NCBI GenBank assembly: GCA_030916975.1
Contig: JAUPVO010000036.1
Span: forward strand, 1 to 22,511
Direction of reading: 5' to 3'
Origin: Patescibacteria group bacterium
Lineage (GTDB): Bacteria > Patescibacteriota > Minisyncoccia > Phycocordibacterales > UBA5272
Length of the DNA stretch: 22,511 nt
Shown here: one piece after another, positions 6,428-13,472 of the stretch
Numbering within the stretch: position 1 is the first letter of the stretch
Layout of the letters: the number at the start of each line of letters is the position of its first letter
Program-made: the position numbers and the translations under genes
The notes under the pieces: model-generated
Told to the model about the DNA's origin: nothing
Databases searched by the model: none
The model's input: the letters and a program-made list of their open reading frames with translations, nothing else

Positions 6428-7102
6428 ATGAAAAAAGTATTCTTATTCTGTATTGTCATTATGGTTATTTCTATATTTTTTTATACAAAAACACATATAC
6501 GGTCAAAGAATTCAAACAATGAACAGGATACTAATTTGACAGCTTGTTCTAAAGCTCCATCACAACAAAGTTTCCAAAAGTTAGTGAATAGCTATACTAT
6601 AAGTAGTAACTATAAAATAGTTACCTTCGTAGATACTGACAATAATAATACATCTGGTAGAGAGTATGTGTATAGATTCGACTATTGTAGTGGTAAAAGT
6701 GAATTACTGTATACACGAGATCATAATGATTATCATCCAGTAGATGCCGGTATGCATTTCTCAACGTTTGTATATGGTAAATATTTAATAAAGATAGATG
6801 AGCCTCAAAATAAAATATTATATCTTGATCTTTCTACAGACAAGTTAAATATAGATGAACCATGGAAACAAAACTACAATGAGAAAGAACTGCCTCTGTC
6901 TGACAATGAGACAGTGACATATTACGAAATACCATGTGGAGATGGATGTGATATAGATACTCAGGTTTTGAACATTTTTCTCTCAAAAAACAAAATCTCT
7001 TTGAGTGTATTTGATAAGACTATAAAAGAAAAGAAAGTTATTAATAAAAGTGAAATAGAAGTTAATAAAAAACTAAGAGAAGCAGAGCTTATATTACCTT
7101 AA
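6428..7102 (+). CDS. Unknown secreted or membrane-anchored protein
   Basis: The 224-aa protein begins MKKVFLFCIVIMVISIFFY, a Lys-Lys start and about 17 hydrophobic residues, so it carries a signal peptide or signal anchor. Cys9 lies within the hydrophobic stretch rather than after a lipobox, so I do not call it a lipoprotein. The rest is hydrophilic, Asn- and Asp-rich, with four further Cys (two as CGDGC near residue 177) that could form disulfides outside the cell. The alternating pattern with repeated Tyr, such as REYVYRFDY and GKYLIKI, suggests beta strands, perhaps a beta-propeller-like or WD-like surface, but no family is recognised. It is a single-gene unit. Confidence 0.75.
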   Translation: MKKVFLFCIVIMVISIFFYTKTHIRSKNSNNEQDTNLTACSKAPSQQSFQKLVNSYTISSNYKIVTFVDTDNNNTSGREYVYRFDYCSGKSELLYTRDHNDYHPVDAGMHFSTFVYGKYLIKIDEPQNKILYLDLSTDKLNIDEPWKQNYNEKELPLSDNETVTYYEIPCGDGCDIDTQVLNIFLSKNKISLSVFDKTIKEKKVINKSEIEVNKKLREAELILP

Positions 7103-7160
7103 CTTTTTGGAATCTTTTTGATTCTACCTGCATAGTGATACGTGGTTTTTATTTAGCTCG

Positions 7161-7169
7161 TGTTATAAT
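7161..7169 (+). promoter_or_regulatory. Extended -10 of the coiled-coil protein gene
   Basis: TGTTATAAT ends 6 nt before the ATG at 7176, predicting a leaderless mRNA. A small GAATC/GATTC hairpin near 7110-7126 lies between it and the previous gene. Confidence 0.6.
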
Positions 7170-7175
7170 CACGAA

Positions 7176-8636
7176 ATGAAAATAGAAAGTAGTTTTCCTA
7201 AAGAAGAAGGGCCTCAGACAAGTTCTAAGACTGAAAAAAAAATTGAAAGTACTGAAGATAAAGAAGAAAGGCTTCGTGAACTGTCAAAAAGATATGACTT
7301 GGTGAATTTAAGACGCACTTCAAAAAATGAAGGAGTTAGAATTCTGTCTCAAGAATTAAGGAAAAGATACGAAGGGGAAAAGAGAGCAAAAATAGTTAAC
7401 AATTATTTAGATTACAGAGGAAAATTTTCAAAAGAAAGTAAGACTAAGAATTTGGAAGAAGTTGATAAAGAGTATGAAGACAGGTTAAAAAAGTCACAAG
7501 AATTATATCAGAAAAGAAAAAAAGATATAGAAGAAAGGGGTGAACGTTTCAAGGAAGAGTTATTCCAATTACAAAGAGATATAGACTCAAAACAGGAGCT
7601 TTATGTCATAGCTCAAGATCAGTTAAGTCATTATAAAAAAAGTCAAACTGTTATTGGTAAAGCGATAAGGTTATTAGGTGCAAAATCAGAATCTCAAGAA
7701 TCTTTCGAGCAAAAAGTTGTATTGGCTAAAAAAGAGTTAGAAGAAATGCAGACCGCTTATAATTCAAGGCAGGAAGCAATATTGAAAGATTTACAGGGCT
7801 TAATAAAGGATAACGATGAATATATCAGCAAAGAGACTGCGCGTGTAAAAGAACTAAAAGAATACTTTTTATCTGAAAGAAGTAAAGAATTTGATGAGAG
7901 TAAACAATATGAAAGATTTAAGCTTAAAAAGCTTATTCACAAGAAAATTATTTCTGATAGAAATAATTCTATAAATACAGCAGAATTATTGATCTCTGGA
8001 GAGAATAGAGCTTCAGAGTTAGCTATAAAAAATAACGCTATCGTTGTACATTCGATTCCTGTTTTTCCAGATCAAAATGATTCATATGGAGGAGGGTCTT
8101 CGGAGAATAATTCTAGGGTAGATAATAGAAAAATAACTCCCCAGCAAAGAGTTTCTATTATAAACGAAATCAGACCAGATCTAGCATGTTCAATTATATC
8201 TTTGGATCAAGACGCTAGTAAATATTGGAGTCAGGGTACAGGGTTTGTTTTTAGCCTTATTTTAGATGGGAATATTATGTCCTCACATAAGGTTGATTCT
8301 TACACAAAAACATCTGGTGAATTAGATCGAGTATTAAAGTATAATGACGACACCTTGCAAGATGATGTAAGAAAAGAGTTTGCTGATGTTGCACGCTTAA
8401 ATGAAGACCCTGGCTATAATGTTGGTGTATGGAATGAGTCCATCGTTTCTTCTCCAAGTATTAAAGCTCTACTCATTAACGAAAGTAAAATAAGTTACGA
8501 TTCTGAATTTGAGAGATATATTTCTTTTGCTAAAAATAATTACCCTGACAAAAAAATTTATTTTAAGAGAAAAGACGGAGTTTTTGATGAGGAGGGAAAG
8601 CTGGTAACAGCAAAGGATATTTACGGATCTGAGTAG
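7176..8636 (+). CDS. Unknown long coiled-coil protein
   Basis: The 486-aa protein has no recognised family. Residues about 20-260 are dominated by Lys, Glu, Arg and Gln in heptad-like runs, a long coiled coil; there is no signal peptide or membrane segment, so it should be cytoplasmic. A Ser/Gly/Asn linker (about 300-318, SYGGGSSENNSR) leads into a C-terminal globular part of about 160 residues with several short hydrophobic strands. This two-part shape, with coil followed by a small alpha/beta domain, recalls many lineage-restricted CPR proteins, but I can name no homologue. It is transcribed alone just upstream of mreB; whether it acts in cell shape is only a guess from position. Confidence 0.75.
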   Translation: MKIESSFPKEEGPQTSSKTEKKIESTEDKEERLRELSKRYDLVNLRRTSKNEGVRILSQELRKRYEGEKRAKIVNNYLDYRGKFSKESKTKNLEEVDKEYEDRLKKSQELYQKRKKDIEERGERFKEELFQLQRDIDSKQELYVIAQDQLSHYKKSQTVIGKAIRLLGAKSESQESFEQKVVLAKKELEEMQTAYNSRQEAILKDLQGLIKDNDEYISKETARVKELKEYFLSERSKEFDESKQYERFKLKKLIHKKIISDRNNSINTAELLISGENRASELAIKNNAIVVHSIPVFPDQNDSYGGGSSENNSRVDNRKITPQQRVSIINEIRPDLACSIISLDQDASKYWSQGTGFVFSLILDGNIMSSHKVDSYTKTSGELDRVLKYNDDTLQDDVRKEFADVARLNEDPGYNVGVWNESIVSSPSIKALLINESKISYDSEFERYISFAKNNYPDKKIYFKRKDGVFDEEGKLVTAKDIYGSE

Positions 8637-8741
8637 TGTTTAGGATTATAAAGATAATTAAATTTTTAGAAGCTTTAAACACCAAAAATCTTCGTGGATA
8701 TTATATTTTTGTCAACTCTATTACTTTCTTTTCAAATATAG

Positions 8742-8747
8742 TATAAT
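8742..8747 (+). promoter_or_regulatory. -10 box of mreB
   Basis: TATAAT with 88 nt to the mreB ATG. Unlike most promoters here it lacks the TG extension and yields a leader of about 80 nt. The 8637-8741 stretch holds no gene; a loose GTGTTTA/TAAACAC repeat (8636 and 8676) may be a weak terminator of the previous gene. Confidence 0.5.
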
Positions 8748-8760
8748 CACAATATTGAAG

Positions 8761-8812
8761 GCTAAAATATATACAAAATATACATTTTTTGTAATTAGTT
8801 AAGGATTTTAGC
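8761..8812 (+). other. Structured 5' leader of mreB
   Basis: Two nested inverted repeats fold the leader. The outer arms are GCTAAAAT (8761-8768) and ATTTTAGC (8805-8812); the inner arms are TACAAAA (8772-8778) and TTTTGTA (8787-8793). No T tract follows, so it is not a terminator. It ends 23 nt before the start codon and may control translation or stability of mreB mRNA. Confidence 0.45.
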
Positions 8813-8835
8813 TTAAAGTGATGTTGTAACAATAT

Positions 8836-9843
8836 ATGTTATCTAAAAAATTAGGCATAGACCTCGGAACTGCGAATATTTTGGTATATGTACCTGGTAA
8901 GGGGGTTGTTCTCAATGAGCCATCTGTAGTTGCGATTAGAGAAACTGACAAAAAAGTTCTGGCTGTTGGGCTTGAAGCAAAAGAAATGATAGGGAAGACT
9001 CCAGATGATATTGTGGCTTATAAGCCTATGCGTGACGGAGTAATTGCTGATTATAGAGTTACGGAAGCTATGTTGAAATATTTTATCAATAAAGCCTTAT
9101 CTAAATGGGAGTTGTGGAAACCTGATGTAATGGTTAGCGTGCCAGCTGGGATTACGAGTACAGAGAGAAGGGCAGTGATAGAGGCGACTATAAGAGCGGG
9201 CGCCAAAAATGCTTATATAGTTAAGGAGCCTGTCTTAGCTGCTATAGGGGCCGGTATACCAATACAAGAAGCTAGAGGGAGAATGATAGTTGATATTGGT
9301 GGAGGTACAACTGATGTGGCGATTATATCACTTGGAGGTATTGTTTGTTCTACTAGTGTTAAGTGTGCAGGGAATAAATTAGATCAATCAATCATAGATC
9401 ATATTAAAAAAGTTTATAACTTAGCCATTGGAGATCAGATGTCTGAGCAAATCAAGATTAACATAGGGTCTGCTATGCCGCTTGAAGAAGAACTTGTTAT
9501 GAAAGTTAAGGGGCGTGACTATATGACAGGGTTACCTAGAACAGTTGAAATCAAAACTAACGAGATAGTAAAAGCTATAGACAAAGAACTTAAAACAATT
9601 ATTAAAGCTATAAAAGATGTGCTGGCAGAAGCTCCTCCAGAGTTAGCTAGTGATATAATCGATACTGGAATAATTATGTCTGGAGGTTCTTCTCAGCTTC
9701 GACACTTAACCGATTTGGTTGAAAGAAAATGTGATGTTCATGCTGAGTTAGCTCCAGAAGCTCTATACTGTGTCGCGAAAGGTACTGGAGAAGCTTTGAA
9801 GCATTTGGAGACTTACAAAAAGAGTATAATAACAAAAAGGTAA
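8836..9843 (+). CDS. mreB: Rod-shape determining actin-like protein MreB
   Basis: MreB (335 aa) is the actin-like cytoskeletal ATPase that steers lateral wall synthesis under the membrane. The actin-fold nucleotide motifs are present: phosphate-1 GIDLGTANILVYV at about 7-19, phosphate-2 DIGGGTTDVAII near 153-164, and the adenosine motif IIMSGGSSQLRHL near 277-289. Length is the usual one. mreC and mreD do not follow; the next gene is lysS. Its long structured leader sets it apart from its neighbours and suggests post-transcriptional control. Confidence 0.97.
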   Translation: MLSKKLGIDLGTANILVYVPGKGVVLNEPSVVAIRETDKKVLAVGLEAKEMIGKTPDDIVAYKPMRDGVIADYRVTEAMLKYFINKALSKWELWKPDVMVSVPAGITSTERRAVIEATIRAGAKNAYIVKEPVLAAIGAGIPIQEARGRMIVDIGGGTTDVAIISLGGIVCSTSVKCAGNKLDQSIIDHIKKVYNLAIGDQMSEQIKINIGSAMPLEEELVMKVKGRDYMTGLPRTVEIKTNEIVKAIDKELKTIIKAIKDVLAEAPPELASDIIDTGIIMSGGSSQLRHLTDLVERKCDVHAELAPEALYCVAKGTGEALKHLETYKKSIITKR

Positions 9844-9878
9844 TTAGAATTATTTTAGTTATATTTTTGTGAAAAGTT

Positions 9879-9887
9879 TGTTATAAT
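9879..9887 (+). promoter_or_regulatory. Extended -10 of lysS
   Basis: TGTTATAAT ends 25 nt before the lysS ATG. A second TATAAT at 9896-9901 ends 11 nt before it and would give a nearly leaderless mRNA, so two overlapping start points are possible. Confidence 0.55.
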
Positions 9888-9912
9888 AACCCTTATATAA
9901 TCTATTAAATTT

Positions 9913-11364
9913 ATGGCATCTATAGAAGAATTAAAAGAAGAAAGACAAAGTAAGATAGAAGATTTAGAAGCTTATCCGGCCCAAGTTAATTATACTAAAA
10001 CTATATTAGATTTTTTGTCTTCGTTTGAAGAGGGAGATAGAACAGAGAATATTCTGGTTGGTAGAGTTATGAGCATGAGAAAGTTTGGAGCTTTAGCTTT
10101 CGCTAAGATTTTTGATGGTACAGACAAGGTTCAAGTTGTATTCGAAGAAGAAGTGAGTAAAGATGCTATTAATTATTTTGATGCACATGTAGACGCTGGA
10201 GATTTTGTAGAAGTTGCTGGGCATAATTATGTTACCAAAAAGGGTGAAAAATCTCTTCTTGTTAATAGGGTTAGAATTATTAGTAAAGCTATGTTGCCTC
10301 TTCCTGATAAATGGGCTGGACTTCAAGATGAAGAAGAAAAAATGCGCAAGAGATATCTCGATCTTTTACTAGATGATGAAAAAAGAGATTTGTTCTATAA
10401 GAAAGCAAAATTCTGGCAAGTAGCCAGAGCCTTTTTCTTGGAGAATGACTTTTTAGAAGTTGAGACCCCAACCATAGAGACTACTACTGGAGGCGCAGAA
10501 GCTAGACCGTTTAAAACCTTCCATAATGATTTTGATATTAATGTTTATATGCGTATCTCCATTGGTGAATTGTGGCAAAAAAGATTGATGGCGGCTGGAT
10601 TTCGTAGAACTTATGAGATAGGTAGAGCTTATCGTAATGAAGGTTCTAGCCCAGAACATCTTCAGGAATTTACTAATTGTGAATTCTATATGGCTTATAC
10701 TGATTATACTGTTGGTATGGAGTTTGTAAAAGATTTGTATAGAAGAATAGCCAAAGAGGTTTTCGGTAAAACAGAATTTACTATTAAGGGCATGACTTTT
10801 GATCTTGATGACGAGTGGGATCTGATTGATTATGCTTCTGAGATACAAAAACAAACAGGTATAGATATATGGTCTGCTAGCGATGAAGAAATAAAAGAAA
10901 AATTAGCTGAGCTAAAAGTTAAATATGATGGAGATAACAGAGAAAGATTAACAGACACTTTGTGGAAATACTGCCGCAAAAGTATTAGTGGTCCAGCTTT
11001 TTTGATTAATCATCCACTTCTTGTGTCTCCTTTGGCTAAACCTAGCAAAGACGGTAGAACAGCGCAGCAGTTCCAGCCCATATTGGCTGGGTCCGAGGTT
11101 GGCAAAGGTTATACCGAGCTTAATGATCCCAAAGTTCAAAAAGAGAATTTTCTCAGACAGCTTGAGCTTATAGAGAGTGGCGATGAAGAAGCTATGATGC
11201 CAGATTATGATTTTGTGGAGATGCTTGAACATGGAATGCCGCCAACTTTTGGTTTTGGATTTGGAGATAGATTATTTGCTTTCTTAGCGGGACTACCAAT
11301 TAGAGAAACTATACTTTTCCCACTTGTAAAACCCAAAAAAGAAGAAATAGAGAGTAAAAAATAA
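9913..11364 (+). CDS. lysS: Lysyl-tRNA synthetase, class II
   Basis: The enzyme (483 aa) charges tRNA-Lys. An N-terminal OB-fold anticodon-binding domain (about 45-125) includes GRVMSMRKFG. The class II catalytic core follows: ETPTIETTTGGAEARPF at 185-201, motif 2 FRRTYEIGRAYRNEG at 230-244, and the late GYTELNDPKVQKENF segment that contributes to lysine and ATP binding. Motif 3 reads GFGFGDRLFAFL near 450. The common family form has an extra Ile before the Asp-Arg (GxGIDRL); here it is GDRL, a small lineage-type change. The N-terminal basic helix is short. It sits between mreB and the mraZ cluster with its own promoter and terminator. Confidence 0.96.
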   Translation: MASIEELKEERQSKIEDLEAYPAQVNYTKTILDFLSSFEEGDRTENILVGRVMSMRKFGALAFAKIFDGTDKVQVVFEEEVSKDAINYFDAHVDAGDFVEVAGHNYVTKKGEKSLLVNRVRIISKAMLPLPDKWAGLQDEEEKMRKRYLDLLLDDEKRDLFYKKAKFWQVARAFFLENDFLEVETPTIETTTGGAEARPFKTFHNDFDINVYMRISIGELWQKRLMAAGFRRTYEIGRAYRNEGSSPEHLQEFTNCEFYMAYTDYTVGMEFVKDLYRRIAKEVFGKTEFTIKGMTFDLDDEWDLIDYASEIQKQTGIDIWSASDEEIKEKLAELKVKYDGDNRERLTDTLWKYCRKSISGPAFLINHPLLVSPLAKPSKDGRTAQQFQPILAGSEVGKGYTELNDPKVQKENFLRQLELIESGDEEAMMPDYDFVEMLEHGMPPTFGFGFGDRLFAFLAGLPIRETILFPLVKPKKEEIESKK

Positions 11365-11381
11365 GTTAATTAAAGGATATA

Positions 11382-11409
11382 AAAAAATAAGACACAAGTC
11401 TTATTTTTT
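11382..11409 (+). terminator. Terminator of lysS
   Basis: A perfect 12-bp hairpin (arms 11382-11393 and 11398-11409) with an ACAA loop ends in a T-rich run. It lies 18 nt after the lysS stop. Confidence 0.9.
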
Positions 11410-11528
11410 ATTTTACAAAAACCCTATATTTTCCAATTGGTTTTCAAGTCAAGAGTTTCGGAAGTGGAAAAGTCTGAGTTATCCCCAAAAAAGTGCATAA
11501 CTCTGTTTTTTGATTTGAAAAATCCACA

Positions 11529-11569
11529 TAGTGGGTGTATAATACTATCAAGTGGGATAAAGTGGTATA
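11529..11569 (+). promoter_or_regulatory. mraZ promoter with probable MraZ operator repeats
   Basis: A -10 TATAAT lies at 11538-11543. Around it are TGGG-type boxes: TAGTGGGTGT just upstream, then AAGTGGGATA (11550-11559) and AAGTGGTATA (11560-11569) directly downstream, two adjacent 10-nt direct repeats. MraZ is known to bind direct repeats with a TGGG or AAAGTG core at 10-nt spacing upstream of its own gene. The position over the transcription start implies autorepression. A further AAAGTGCATA lies at 11490-11499. Farther upstream (11476-11503) a GAGTTAT/ATAACTC hairpin precedes a T run. Confidence 0.75.
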
Positions 11570-11580
11570 ACTAAGTCACA

Positions 11581-11642
11581 CTTAACAAACTGGACATTTG
11601 TTAAGAGAATTATTTTTATTATTAAAATTAATAATAAAAATA
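11581..11642 (+). other. Two stable hairpins in the mraZ leader
   Basis: The leader of about 120 nt holds a 9-bp hairpin (11581-11589 with 11597-11605, 7-nt loop) and a perfect 14-bp A/T hairpin (11611-11624 with 11629-11642, AAAT loop). The second ends 29 nt before the mraZ ATG and is not followed by a clear T tract. They may be a second layer of control or transcript-processing signals. No gene lies in 11365-11671. Confidence 0.55.
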
Positions 11643-11671
11643 GATAGATTTAAATTTTTGAGACCAAAACA

Positions 11672-12097
11672 ATGTTAATAGGTAGTTATGAACACATACT
11701 TGATACCAAAAAAAGACTTTCTATTCCTTCAAAATGGAGAGTTGTTTTAGGTGAAAAAATAATTGTAACTACTGGACTTGATAAATCGCTCTTTATTTTT
11801 TCTTCTTCCAAATGGGAGACAATAGCCAAAGAAATTGCTGAAAAAGGATTCTATTCTGCTGATAGTCGTAATTTTGCTAGATTTATTTTATCCAATGCTT
11901 TTGAGTTATCCATAGATAGTCACGGTAGAGTGCTATTACCAGATTCGCTGGTAGATTTTGCCTCTCTTAGTCAAGAAGTTGTGCTATCTGGAGTTTATGA
12001 TAGAGCTGAGATATGGGATAAAAAAGAATTCACAAAAGTTATGCAAAATGTGAACAAAGATGCTGAGAATACAGCTCTTAGAATCTCAACAAATTAG
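11672..12097 (+). CDS. mraZ: Transcriptional regulator MraZ
   Basis: MraZ (141 aa) is a ring-forming DNA-binding protein that heads the division and cell wall (dcw) cluster and represses its promoter. It consists of two SpoVT/AbrB-like repeats. The first carries DTKKRLSIP (residues 11-19), the second DSHGRVLLP (about 82-90), matching the DxxxR motif that contacts DNA. In the first motif the usual Gly is Lys (KKR rather than KGR). Gene order mraZ-rsmH-ftsL-ftsI is canonical. The start is the first ATG after the structured leader and begins MLIGSYEH, as typical in the family. Confidence 0.95.
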   Translation: MLIGSYEHILDTKKRLSIPSKWRVVLGEKIIVTTGLDKSLFIFSSSKWETIAKEIAEKGFYSADSRNFARFILSNAFELSIDSHGRVLLPDSLVDFASLSQEVVLSGVYDRAEIWDKKEFTKVMQNVNKDAENTALRISTN

Positions 12098-12141
12098 TTA
12101 GCATAATTCTAAACAGAAATTAATTATAAAAGAATAGTATA

Positions 12142-13065
12142 ATGACCAAGAATAATAATGATACAAATGTTGATGGCCAACATATACCAATTCTATTAAA
12201 AGAAAGTTTAGATTTACTTCAATTACAAAAAGGACAAGTAGTTGTTGATTGTACTTTAAATCGGGCTGGGCATGCAAGAGAATTTTTGAAAGCTATTGGA
12301 CAAGAAGGTAAACTTATAGGTATAGATCTAGACAAAGAAGCTATTCTAGAAGCGAAAGATAATCTCTCTCTGATAAGCAATAATTATGTGTTAATGAATG
12401 ATAATTTTGCTAATCTTGAACAGATATTAAGTAGTCTTGAGATTCTTTCTGTAGATGTCATCTATGCAGACTTAGGATTATCTTCACAAGAATTAGATAT
12501 TTCAGGTAGGGGGTTTTCTTTTTTGAAAAATGAGCCACTTTTGATGACTTTCAAAAGCGTAATAGAAGAAGAGGACTTAACCGCTGAGTATATAGTTAAT
12601 AATTGGGGAGAAGATACTTTGGCTGATATTATATATAATTTTGCAGATGAAAAATATTCTAGACGTATCGCAAAATCAATAGTAGAGGCGAGGAAAATAA
12701 AAGAGATTAAAACAACTTTTGATTTAATTGAGATAATAAAAGGTTCTGTGCCAATATATTATCAAAAAGGACATCAAGAAGGCAGATCGCATTTTGCAAC
12801 TAAAACTTTTCAAGCTTTACGCATGGCGACCAATCAAGAGATTAGTAACATAATTACTCTTTTAGAAACTTCAAAAAAAGTTTTAAAAAGTGGAGGCAGA
12901 TTAGGAGTTATAACTTTTCATTCAACAGAAGATAGAATGGTTAAGAAAACTGCCAAAGATTTAGAATTAATCCCTATTAACAAAAAAGTGATAATTCCGG
13001 GAGAGGAAGAAATTAAAAAGAATCCAAGGTCAAGAAGTGCAAAGTTAAGAGTTTATACAATTTAA
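12142..13065 (+). CDS. rsmH: 16S rRNA (cytosine(1402)-N4)-methyltransferase RsmH
   Basis: RsmH (307 aa, formerly MraW) methylates C1402 of 16S rRNA at the decoding site using SAM. The sequence opens with HIPILLKESLDLL and a SAM-binding stretch VVVDCTLNRAGHAREFL (about residues 34-50), then GIDLDKEA. GLSSQELD follows (about 114-121), then SHFATKTFQALRMATNQE and ITFHSTEDRMVKK, the family signatures. In most bacteria the first motif is DGT-x(3)-GGHS; here it reads DCTLNRAGH, a divergent version that keeps the GH. The gene follows mraZ by 44 bp in the same operon. Confidence 0.95.
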   Translation: MTKNNNDTNVDGQHIPILLKESLDLLQLQKGQVVVDCTLNRAGHAREFLKAIGQEGKLIGIDLDKEAILEAKDNLSLISNNYVLMNDNFANLEQILSSLEILSVDVIYADLGLSSQELDISGRGFSFLKNEPLLMTFKSVIEEEDLTAEYIVNNWGEDTLADIIYNFADEKYSRRIAKSIVEARKIKEIKTTFDLIEIIKGSVPIYYQKGHQEGRSHFATKTFQALRMATNQEISNIITLLETSKKVLKSGGRLGVITFHSTEDRMVKKTAKDLELIPINKKVIIPGEEEIKKNPRSRSAKLRVYTI

Positions 13066-13136
13066 TTATCTATTTTTATTTATCTTAAAATTGATTGTAA
13101 AAGAATTTATAAAATTTAAAAGTAAAATACTAGGAC

Positions 13137-13472
13137 ATGAAGTTAAAAATAAAACCAATCAGGATCAAACAGCAGAAAAATATTTTGGAGCGAGCTGTAT
13201 CTTCAGCTTTCGGAGCTTTAATTATAGTTTTTGGATTATATATATATCAAAACGTAAGCATAGTATTTAATATGATTGATTATAAGAACAGTGTGAACAA
13301 AGTAGCTTCATTAGAAAAACAAATTTTGAATATTAGCGATCAGACAGTTGAATACAAAAAGGCTTTAGCTATTAATGCTGGAGATGCTCAGAACCTCAGG
13401 AAGATAGAATCTAATAACTTTATCGCCAGAAAAGACGTATCAAGTGGACTCAGTATGTTATATGCTAGATAG
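13137..13472 (+). CDS. ftsL: FtsL-like cell-division membrane protein
   Basis: This short protein (111 aa) has a basic N-terminus (MKLKIKPIRIKQQKN), one membrane helix (about 20-43) and an external coiled-coil stretch (about 48-85). Sequence alone would not identify it, but size, topology and position between rsmH and ftsI are those of FtsL, which links the division complex to FtsI. Its last codons overlap the start of ftsI, so the two are translationally coupled. The symbol rests on position and topology. Confidence 0.65.
   Translation: MKLKIKPIRIKQQKNILERAVSSAFGALIIVFGLYIYQNVSIVFNMIDYKNSVNKVASLEKQILNISDQTVEYKKALAINAGDAQNLRKIESNNFIARKDVSSGLSMLYAR

Noticed and set aside
11479..11530. Replication origin with DnaA boxes (TTATCCCCA, ATCCACA)
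   Set aside because: Only one or two imperfect matches, with no dnaA, dnaN or AT-rich unwinding array; better explained by the mraZ promoter.
13444..13461. GTG start for ftsI
   Set aside because: The ATG at 13462 overlaps the ftsL stop and is a better start; the GTG remains possible and would add six residues.
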